Below are positions 1 to 5,274 of a stretch of DNA of 5,274 nt, piece by piece. Under the pieces are notes generated by a model. It was given only the letters and a program-made list of their open reading frames with translations. It ran no database searches and had not been told where the DNA came from. Positions within the stretch are counted from its first letter, which is position 1. Each line of letters begins with the position of its first letter. The DNA is taken from NCBI GenBank assembly GCA_003136915.1, contig PLEB01000341.1, positions 2,230-7,503 on the forward strand, in the 5' to 3' direction. Origin of the DNA: Chitinophagaceae bacterium. Lineage in GTDB: Bacteria > Bacteroidota > Bacteroidia > Chitinophagales > Chitinophagaceae. The position numbers and the translations under genes are program-made.

Positions 1-817
1 GATCCCCGGTAATATCGGCTTCCTGTTCCGTAATGGCAAGCGCATGTTCAATGGTTTTGGGATAATGTGTCAGGATCTGACTTTCGATACGGTCTTTCAA
101 AGGGGTGACGATGGAACCGCGGTTTGTATAATCTTCCGGGTTCGCAGTAAATACAAATAATATATCCAATGGCATTCTCAGCTTGAAACCGCGGATTTGA
201 ATATCACCTTCTTCCAGGATATTAAAAAGTGAAACCTGGATGCGTGCCTGAAGGTCGGGCAGTTCGTTGATGACAAAAATGCCCCTGTTGCTTTTCGGAA
301 TAATGCCAAAATGAATCACTTCTTCATCGGCGAAATTAAGCCGCATATTTGCAGCCTTGATGGGATCAATATCGCCGATCAGGTCGGCAACACTCACATC
401 AGGGGTGGCCAGCTTTTCGCTGTAACGGTCGTTGCGGGGTAACCAGGAAATGGGCGTTTCATCTTTTTTCTCTTTGAGCAGTTCGCGGGCAAATTTGGAT
501 ATGGGCGCAAAGGGATCGTCGTTGATCTCGCTGCCGGTAATAAAAGGAACGAATTCGTCGAGCAGGTTGATCATCTGCCTTGCCATTCTTGTTTTAGCCT
601 GTCCCCGCAATCCGAGAAATAAAATATTGTGCCTTGAAAGTAAAGCCCTTTCGGTATCGGGAATCACTGAATCCTCATATCCAACAATCCCGGGAAAGCT
701 GTTTTCTTTGAGTGCCAGTTTTTTCAAAAGGTTTTCCCGGATTTCTTCTTTCACTTTTTTGCGGATGTAGCCCGACTTTTTCAATTCTCCAAACGTTTTT
801 ATTTTCCTGATATCCAT
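1..817 (-). CDS. MoxR/BchI-like AAA+ ATPase, N-terminal 272 residues (C-terminus cut by window edge)
   Basis: Translating the minus strand from the ATG at 817 gives 272 codons without a stop, running off the left edge. Residues 1-40 are a basic, helical lead-in (FGELKKSGY, then KEEIRENLLKKL). The AAA+ core follows: Walker A GLRGQAKT at 69-76 with K75 and T76; Walker B FVINELPDL at 181-189, where N184-E185 replaces the usual Asp-Glu; a helix-2-type insert around 205-216 (GDIQIRGFKLRMP); sensor-1-like FTANPEDY at 223-230 with N226; and a probable arginine finger in PLKDRIESQ (R243). This layout matches the magnesium-chelatase-I/MoxR clade. The helical lid and any further C-terminal part lie outside the window. 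The start fits because a conserved-looking N-terminus begins there; a GTG at 844 is a weaker in-frame alternative. The gene lies 75 bases downstream of the VWA gene, so co-transcription is likely. I infer a ring ATPase that remodels or activates a protein target together with the VWA partner. True magnesium chelatase is unlikely, as no pigment genes are visible. The target is unknown. Confidence 0.9.
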   Translation of the reverse strand, partial: MDIRKIKTFGELKKSGYIRKKVKEEIRENLLKKLALKENSFPGIVGYEDSVIPDTERALLSRHNILFLGLRGQAKTRMARQMINLLDEFVPFITGSEINDDPFAPISKFARELLKEKKDETPISWLPRNDRYSEKLATPDVSVADLIGDIDPIKAANMRLNFADEEVIHFGIIPKSNRGIFVINELPDLQARIQVSLFNILEEGDIQIRGFKLRMPLDILFVFTANPEDYTNRGSIVTPLKDRIESQILTHYPKTIEHALAITEQEADITGD

Positions 818-854
818 GTTTTCTAAATTATGTGAAGCGAACACCGCAAAGCGA

Positions 855-868
855 CGTTTATTTAAACG
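855..868. repeat. Inverted repeat upstream of the ATPase start
   Basis: CGTTTATTTAAACG holds two 6-base arms (855-860 and 863-868) that are reverse complements. It lies 38-51 bases upstream of the ATPase start codon in the 75-base gap after the VWA gene. As RNA it would form a weak stem of five pairs; as DNA it could be a small operator. Evidence for function is only its position. Confidence 0.25.
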
Positions 869-876
869 ATGACCTG

Positions 877-891
877 ATCCGGAATCCGGAT
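877..891. repeat. Inverted repeat directly after the VWA stop codon
   Basis: ATCCGG at 877-882 pairs with CCGGAT at 886-891 across a 3-base loop, and the hairpin begins one base after the VWA stop codon on the minus strand. No T-run follows, so it is not a normal intrinsic terminator. It may stabilise or mark the 3' end of the VWA message between two co-transcribed genes, or be without function. Confidence 0.4.
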
Positions 892-892
892 T

Positions 893-1990
893 TCAGAAAA
901 CGGTCTTTCTTTTTCCATTTTCAAAATCCCGAAAGATGAAAGCGCCGAGGTGATCCAGCGAAGCAAAGAATGCCTTACCATTATTCGTTTCGGTGAATTC
1001 ATTCACGAACCGCTGTAAATAGGGATCGCTGGCGATCATAAAGGTGGTGATCGGAATCTTGATCTTTTTACATTGGGCAGCAAGGTTGAGGCAGCGGGCG
1101 GTGATTCTCCGGTCAAGCCCGAAACTGTTTTTATAATATCGCTTTCCTGATTTCAGGCAAGTGGGCTTCCCATCCGTGATCATGAAGATCTGTTTATTCG
1201 GATTTCTTCTTCTCCTTAAAATATCCATGGCCAGCTCCAGGCCGGCAACGGTATTGGTATGATAGGGGCCTACCTGCAAATAGGGCAGATCTTTGATTTC
1301 AACCGGCCATGCGTCGTTTCCGAAGACAACAATATCAAGCGTATCCTTTGGGTATTTGGTGGTGATGAGTTCACTGAGAGCCATGGCCACTTTTTTCGCC
1401 GGCGTAATACGGTCCTCTCCGTACAGTATCATGGAATGCGAGATATCAATCATCAATGCGGTGGAGGTCTGACTTTTATAATCCGTTTCCCGGATCTTTA
1501 AATCATCTTCCTGCATGTTGAATGATTCAATGCCATGATTGATCTGTGCGTTACGGATGGATTCCGTAAAATCAATCTGCTCCAGCTGGTCTCCAAATTG
1601 AAAAGGTCTTGTTTCAGGATTTATTTCATCTCCTGTTCCGGGCTTGAACGTATTATGATCCCCCGTTTTTGTTTTCTTCAGCTTGCCGAAGATCTCTTCA
1701 AGCGATCGTTTCCGGATTCCCTGCTCCGTTTTGGAACTGATTTTAAACGACCCCGTTTGTTTATTCTCGTCGATATATCCCTTATCCCGCAGCTCATCAA
1801 TAAAATCACCCATACCATATTCCCCGTCGGTGAGATCATATTCCTTGTCCAGTTGATTCATCCACTGCAATGCTTCGCCAACGTCTCCGCTGGTATAGGT
1901 AAGCAGTTGCATGAAAATATCGAGAAGTTGGTCAAATTTCGATTTACCCTCCCTCGACGGATCATACTTTGTGAAATGAAAACCAATCAT
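893..1990 (-). CDS. VWA-domain protein with intact MIDAS, partner of the AAA+ ATPase
   Basis: This is a complete 365-residue protein. The ATG at 1990 is the first Met codon after an in-frame TAA at 2002-2000, so the start is well fixed; no Shine-Dalgarno site precedes it. Residues 1-75 are a helical N-terminal region (FDQLLDIFMQLL, then a run rich in Asp and Glu), and 76-170 is a charged, probably flexible linker. The von Willebrand A domain spans about 175-355. Its metal-ion-dependent adhesion site is complete: DISHS at 182-186, a Thr in HTNTVAG (T245 or T247), and D273 in MITDGKP. A basic stretch RRRR lies at 259-262. There is no signal peptide or membrane segment, so it should be cytoplasmic. 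VWA proteins encoded beside MoxR/BchI-type ATPases usually act as the metal-binding subunit or substrate adaptor of the ATPase ring. BchD has its own AAA-like domain, which this shorter protein lacks, making it closer in plan to ViaA or MoxR-associated VWA proteins. Here the VWA gene comes first in the transcript. The family role is known only in general terms; the target is not visible. Confidence 0.93.
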   Translation of the reverse strand: MIGFHFTKYDPSREGKSKFDQLLDIFMQLLTYTSGDVGEALQWMNQLDKEYDLTDGEYGMGDFIDELRDKGYIDENKQTGSFKISSKTEQGIRKRSLEEIFGKLKKTKTGDHNTFKPGTGDEINPETRPFQFGDQLEQIDFTESIRNAQINHGIESFNMQEDDLKIRETDYKSQTSTALMIDISHSMILYGEDRITPAKKVAMALSELITTKYPKDTLDIVVFGNDAWPVEIKDLPYLQVGPYHTNTVAGLELAMDILRRRRNPNKQIFMITDGKPTCLKSGKRYYKNSFGLDRRITARCLNLAAQCKKIKIPITTFMIASDPYLQRFVNEFTETNNGKAFFASLDHLGAFIFRDFENGKRKTVF

Positions 1991-2025
1991 TGTTTCAAGT
2001 TAATGCAATAAAATTAAATAAATAG

Positions 2026-2037
2026 TTTAAGCTTAAA
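2026..2037. repeat. 12-bp perfect palindrome upstream of the VWA gene
   Basis: TTTAAGCTTAAA is a perfect palindrome centred on a HindIII site, 36-47 bases upstream of the VWA start codon and only 11 bases from the 14-bp palindrome at 2049-2062. It is AT-rich, so chance is more likely than for the GC-rich neighbour, but the spacing to the start codon would suit an operator overlapping the promoter. No regulator can be named. Confidence 0.35.
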
Positions 2038-2039
2038 TC

Positions 2040-2062
2040 CCTCCACGGGGAGGAATTCCTCC
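2040..2062. repeat. Overlapping inverted repeats: CCTCC-GGAGG-CCTCC with a 14-bp perfect palindrome
   Basis: GGAGGAATTCCTCC at 2049-2062 is a perfect 14-bp palindrome centred on an EcoRI site. A further CCTCC at 2040-2044 can also pair with the same GGAGG (2049-2053) across a 4-base loop. The three arms thus allow two mutually exclusive hairpins, each with a 5-bp GC-rich stem. It lies 50-72 bases upstream of the VWA start codon. It could be a protein-binding operator or an RNA leader structure, or it may be chance; the sequence alone does not decide. Confidence 0.4.
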
Positions 2063-2084
2063 TCTAAGCCTGATTTATTACAGA

Positions 2085-2112
2085 TATAACAAACGATCCC
2101 CGAAAAGGATCG
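2085..2112 (-). terminator. Probable intrinsic terminator of the DUF2723 gene
   Basis: Read on the minus strand, a perfect 6-bp stem (CGATCC at 2112-2107 pairing with GGATCG at 2099-2094) encloses a 7-base loop, TTTTCGG, and is followed directly by TTTGTTATAT. It begins 56 bases after the stop codon of the membrane protein gene and precedes the VWA gene. The stem is short and the T-tract is interrupted by one G, so termination may be partial. Its position suggests that the VWA-ATPase pair has its own promoter. Confidence 0.55.
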
Positions 2113-2168
2113 CGCCTGACTAAATTCGCCGGAAAACGTTTCAGACGAAGGTCCGGAACTCCGTCAGC

Positions 2169-5100
2169 TTATTTAAGATTGTTATTTTGAACCGCAGGTA
2201 GTTTATTATACTGCTTGTCCATTTCATCAATCTGCATAAGCAAACGGTAGGTGGTAAAGATATCCTGAGCAAAATCCTGCTGTTTGTTGGAGAGGTTTCC
2301 CCCTTTTCCCTGCAGGATCATGTAGGCATTTGAAGCCAGTTGGTCATCACTCATTTCGTCGCCAAGGGATTTATAATAGCGCATCTGCTGCTGAAGGTCT
2401 TTTTTTACGGATGCTTCCACTTTTTTAGCCAGGGTATTGTCACCCGAAAGGTAACAGGCCTGCAGAAAATCGGTGGATATAGCATCCTGCTGGTTACCCC
2501 GGTTTGAGGTCATTCCATATGGGAAATTCGATTCCCTGACGTGCTTATCAAAATTCTCCAGGATATTCCGGGCAGAATCTTTCAAACCTGCATCGATCAG
2601 GCTGAAAGCAACCTGAGCGTGTGCCATGCGGATACTGTTCAGATGGCGCCGGTTTTCTTCATCGTAATAAACTTCTTCCTTGTCTGCATTCCCGTATGCA
2701 AATTTTTCCATGATGGTCTTATAAGCCGCATCATTGTCCACACCACCCTTATCCAAAGGAACCAATTGATAAGAAAGACCTCTTAGTCTGACGTATTTTG
2801 AAATACCGAGATCGGTTAGTTCCTGGGTTGAAGTAAAGCATATTGGACGTTTCCAGTGATTAGCAGCAATAACCGCGTAAATGGCAAGGTCGTTCTTCAA
2901 TAAATAGCTGCGGTTAGGGACATCAATATGCAGTTCGTTTAATATGCTGTCACCCTGGTGAACAGTGCCGTTGGCTAGTACGGTGTTCGAGTCTACCGGA
3001 ACGCTGAATTTTCTAACAGGGAAAAGGTTAAGTACTTCACCATCCTGTTGGTCCGTATTCGTATATTTTGGATCGTCACTGCCAATCACATCCTTCAATA
3101 TATAATTCAGATCATAGTATTTTTTCTGATCGAATCCCGGAAGGGGTGTGTAATAAATCGCGTCGCGCTTATTTCCCTGGATCTGTTCCGGCGTGTAGAT
3201 AATATCAAAAGGCGCACTATTGTTTATCTTATACCTCAGTTCATTCATATACCAATCGGTCCCGAGAAGGCTGTTTACCACTACCCGAACATCCGTGCGT
3301 ATGCCTTCCACTTCCTGCGCATACCACAAGGGATAGGTATCATTGTCGCCAAATGAAAATAAGATAGCATTGGGCGGACAGCTTTCCAGATAATCCTTAG
3401 CCAGGTCCCGGGCCAGTGTTTTCTTACTCCTGTCGTGATCATTCCATTCCTGGAATCCCATAATAACCGGAACAGCCAGTATACAGATAGCCGCAGTGGC
3501 ATAATTTGCCATGGGATCTTTCAGGAAACGGTCAAACTTTTCCTTCACCCAGATTACACCCAGACCAATCCAGATTGCAAACGCATAACATGAACCTACG
3601 TAAGCATAATCCCGCTCGCGGGGTTGCTGTCCGGCCTGGTTAAGATAAATCACAACAGCCATTCCAGTAAAGAAGAAAAGCAGGAAATTGATGAGAAAGT
3701 CTTTTCTGTTTCTTGTGTATTGAAATGCCAGGCCGATCATTCCCAGTATGAATGGCAGCGCAAACAAGCGATTATAGGATTTATTCTTTGTGTGAATGCT
3801 ATCCGGAAGTTTGCTTTGATCACCATATAGTAAATTATCAATGAAAGGAATGCCTGTAATGGCATTTCCGTCCCGTACATTTCCAAATCCCTGCAGGTCA
3901 TTTTGTTTTCCGGTGAAACTCCAGAAAAAATAACGCAGATACATCCAATAGGTCTGGTAAGCAATAAAATACTTGATATTATTGGCCATGGTAGGCATGT
4001 CATCGTCTGAAACGCCACCAAATTCCTTATATACCTCCACTTGTGCGCGGTCCGTTTGATTATCCCACATCCTTGGAAAGAAATGTGGTTTTAATTTGTC
4101 CACGTCCCAGCCCGGGTGCTGCCTTTGTTCGCTGGCAATTTCTTCATCGCCTGGGCCCGAATTGAAATCCTGGCCCCTGATCTTTCCGGCTATTTCGTAT
4201 TTGGTTTTTCCTTTCACGTAGAGATCGCCGCTTGTAATTTGAGGAGCACGATAAGTATAATCCGGACCGTAAACAATGGGCCAGTCACCGTACTGATCAC
4301 GGCTGAGATAGCCGACCAGGCTCACGGGATTGTCCACGTTGAACATATCCACAGCAGGATCTGCGTTGGAACGGATCATGGTGGTGAAATAGGTAGAATA
4401 GCCGATCAGCATGAAGGCGATGGACCAGATTGCGACCTTCAGAAGATAATATTTTTTCCTAACCGCATAACGAAGCGCAAACACTAAAACGGCGCTCAGC
4501 AGGATAAAGAAAAAGCCGAAACCGCTGAAGAATGGCAGGTTCAGATCATTTACAAAATGGATATCGAACCAGGCAGCTCCTTTGATCGTGTATTGAATAA
4601 CGAATTTCTGGACCAGGCCGGTGATGGTACAACCAATGATGAATGCCAGTACCGTGCCCCAGGGAGTTGATTTATATCTTTTATAATAGTATACCATAAC
4701 AATGGCCGGAATGGTAAGCAGATTCAGCAAGTGCACGCCGATGGAAAGCCCCATCATATAAAAAATAAAGATGAGCCAGCGGTCAGCCTTGGGCTGATCA
4801 GCGACATCTTCCCATTTCACGATGGCCCAGAAAACCAGGGCGGTAAAAAATGAAGAAGAACCATATACTTCGCCTTCTACTGCACTGTACCAGAAGGAGT
4901 CACAAAAAGTATAAGCCAGTGCACCCACGGCTCCGGCAGTTACGATGGTAAATATCTGGCCTGAAGTAAGCGCCGTATTTGCCTTTTGAATGATTTTACG
5001 GGCAAAATGGGTTATGGACCAAAACAGAAAAAGTATAGTGAATCCGCTCAGAATTGCGCTCATAAAATTCACGGCCCTGGCGGCTGTCATCGGATTATCA

Positions 5101-5274
5101 CCAAATAGAATGATAAAAAAGCGGCCCATCATTACGAAAAGGGGAGCTCCCGGGGGGTGTGGAATTTGCAACTTGTAGGCGCTGGAAACAAATTCGCCGC
5201 AGTCCCAGAAACTGCCACTTGCTTCCATGGTCAAAACATACACAGCGCAGGCAAAAAGACAAATAACCCAGCCA
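2169..5274 (-). CDS. DUF2723/TMEM260-like polytopic membrane protein, putative protein O-glycosyltransferase (N-terminus cut by window edge)
   Basis: The frame is open from the right edge to the TAA at 2171-2169, giving 1034 visible residues. The GTG at 5243 is not the start: ten further codons upstream (GWVICLFACA) complete a first membrane helix, so the true start lies beyond the window. Numbering from the first visible residue, the DUF2723 signature is SFWDCGEF at 21-28 followed by HPPGAPL at 39-45, just after helix 1, where GT-C enzymes keep a catalytic acidic residue (D24 or E27 here). About eight hydrophobic segments lie between 1 and 300. A soluble loop follows (about 300-430), then more helices near 503-520, 526-544, 556-576 and 590-607, with the conserved-looking QPRERDYAY at 550-558. 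The C-terminal 420 residues are soluble: FSFGDNDTYPLWY at 639-651, HWKRPICFTS at 806-815, and TPR-like helical pairs near 877-1000. Human TMEM260, of this family, is reported to be a protein O-mannosyltransferase; transfer of sugar from a lipid donor to exported proteins is my inference here. It is probably transcribed separately from the downstream pair. Confidence 0.92.
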   Translation of the reverse strand, partial: GWVICLFACAVYVLTMEASGSFWDCGEFVSSAYKLQIPHPPGAPLFVMMGRFFIILFGDNPMTAARAVNFMSAILSGFTILFLFWSITHFARKIIQKANTALTSGQIFTIVTAGAVGALAYTFCDSFWYSAVEGEVYGSSSFFTALVFWAIVKWEDVADQPKADRWLIFIFYMMGLSIGVHLLNLLTIPAIVMVYYYKRYKSTPWGTVLAFIIGCTITGLVQKFVIQYTIKGAAWFDIHFVNDLNLPFFSGFGFFFILLSAVLVFALRYAVRKKYYLLKVAIWSIAFMLIGYSTYFTTMIRSNADPAVDMFNVDNPVSLVGYLSRDQYGDWPIVYGPDYTYRAPQITSGDLYVKGKTKYEIAGKIRGQDFNSGPGDEEIASEQRQHPGWDVDKLKPHFFPRMWDNQTDRAQVEVYKEFGGVSDDDMPTMANNIKYFIAYQTYWMYLRYFFWSFTGKQNDLQGFGNVRDGNAITGIPFIDNLLYGDQSKLPDSIHTKNKSYNRLFALPFILGMIGLAFQYTRNRKDFLINFLLFFFTGMAVVIYLNQAGQQPRERDYAYVGSCYAFAIWIGLGVIWVKEKFDRFLKDPMANYATAAICILAVPVIMGFQEWNDHDRSKKTLARDLAKDYLESCPPNAILFSFGDNDTYPLWYAQEVEGIRTDVRVVVNSLLGTDWYMNELRYKINNSAPFDIIYTPEQIQGNKRDAIYYTPLPGFDQKKYYDLNYILKDVIGSDDPKYTNTDQQDGEVLNLFPVRKFSVPVDSNTVLANGTVHQGDSILNELHIDVPNRSYLLKNDLAIYAVIAANHWKRPICFTSTQELTDLGISKYVRLRGLSYQLVPLDKGGVDNDAAYKTIMEKFAYGNADKEEVYYDEENRRHLNSIRMAHAQVAFSLIDAGLKDSARNILENFDKHVRESNFPYGMTSNRGNQQDAISTDFLQACYLSGDNTLAKKVEASVKKDLQQQMRYYKSLGDEMSDDQLASNAYMILQGKGGNLSNKQQDFAQDIFTTYRLLMQIDEMDKQYNKLPAVQNNNLK

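Larger units (their letters stand above)
1991..2168. other. Intergenic region between the DUF2723 gene and the VWA gene
   Basis: These 178 bases hold no credible gene. In the direction of transcription they contain the terminator hairpin, the GGAGG/CCTCC palindrome cluster, a HindIII-centred palindrome, and then a very AT-rich stretch (about 1999-2038) just upstream of the VWA start. The AT-rich stretch is the natural place for the promoter of the VWA-ATPase unit, but I see no convincing Bacteroidota -33/-7 pair (TTG and TAnnTTTG); the nearest -7-like octamer is TAATTTTA at 2016-2009 without a well-placed TTG. The 5' leader of the VWA mRNA may therefore carry one or both palindromes, depending on where transcription starts. 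Confidence 0.6.

Noticed and set aside
432..770. Plus-strand open frame of 112 codons
   Set aside because: It lies antisense to the ATPase gene, whose Walker A and N-terminal helices are encoded on the minus strand here; its Ser- and Leu-rich translation shows no domain.
1..1990. Magnesium chelatase for chlorophyll synthesis
   Set aside because: Only the general BchI-like fold and a VWA domain are present. The VWA protein lacks the AAA-like domain of BchD, no BchH-type gene is seen, and Walker B is altered.
1535..2011. Plus-strand open frame of 158 codons, with another at 1259-1501
   Set aside because: Both are antisense shadows of the VWA gene, which has an intact MIDAS site and a well-fixed start; neither translation resembles a protein family.
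2009..2016. Bacteroidota -7-like element TAATTTTA on the minus strand
   Set aside because: It departs from TAnnTTTG at the last base, and no TTG lies about 20 bases upstream; such octamers are expected by chance in this AT-rich stretch.
2014..2046. Ten-codon leader ORF (GTG at 2046 to TAA at 2014) behind an AGGAGG
   Set aside because: The spacing of 11 bases is long, the start is GTG, Bacteroidota rely little on Shine-Dalgarno sites, and the AGGAGG is explained as an arm of the palindrome. The peptide has no run of regulatory codons.
3281..3502. Minus-strand frame of 73 codons, with another at 3737-4021
   Set aside because: Both lie wholly inside the membrane protein gene in a different frame, and the main frame carries conserved DUF2723-type motifs there.

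Overview
The window carries three genes, all on the minus strand, and nothing convincing on the plus strand. Base composition is moderate, no Shine-Dalgarno site precedes the two visible starts, and all three proteins are of types common in Bacteroidota: a long DUF2723 membrane protein and a BchI-like ATPase paired with a small VWA protein. I infer a member of the Bacteroidota (Chitinophagales, Sphingobacteriales or a similar lineage), possibly from a metagenome. There is no rRNA, tRNA, CRISPR array, insertion sequence or sign of phage.

Layout in the direction of transcription (right to left). (1) From the right edge to 2169: a DUF2723/TMEM260-type polytopic membrane protein, a putative GT-C-fold protein O-glycosyltransferase. 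It is cut at its N-terminus by the window edge; the GTG at 5243 is an internal valine and not its start. (2) 1991-2168: 178 bases without a gene. They hold a probable intrinsic terminator for the membrane protein gene and two close perfect palindromes upstream of the next gene. (3) 893-1990: a complete 365-residue VWA-domain protein with an intact MIDAS metal site. (4) 818-892: a 75-base gap with two small inverted repeats; it stays open in the frame shared by both flanking genes. (5) 1-817: the N-terminal 272 residues of a MoxR/BchI-like AAA+ ATPase, cut by the left edge, with a Walker B motif ending Asn-Glu where Asp-Glu is usual.

The VWA protein and the ATPase almost certainly form a two-gene unit and work together, as in other AAA+/VWA pairs (BchI-BchD of magnesium chelatase, RavA-ViaA, MoxR-VWA sets): the ATPase ring supplies the force and the VWA protein binds metal and target. 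No porphyrin or chlorophyll gene is visible, so automatic labels such as 'magnesium chelatase' should be treated with caution. The membrane protein gene looks transcriptionally separate and functionally unrelated. I see no clearly new multi-gene system. The most unusual points are the Asn-Glu Walker B, the single in-frame stop separating VWA from ATPase, and the palindrome cluster in the VWA leader.
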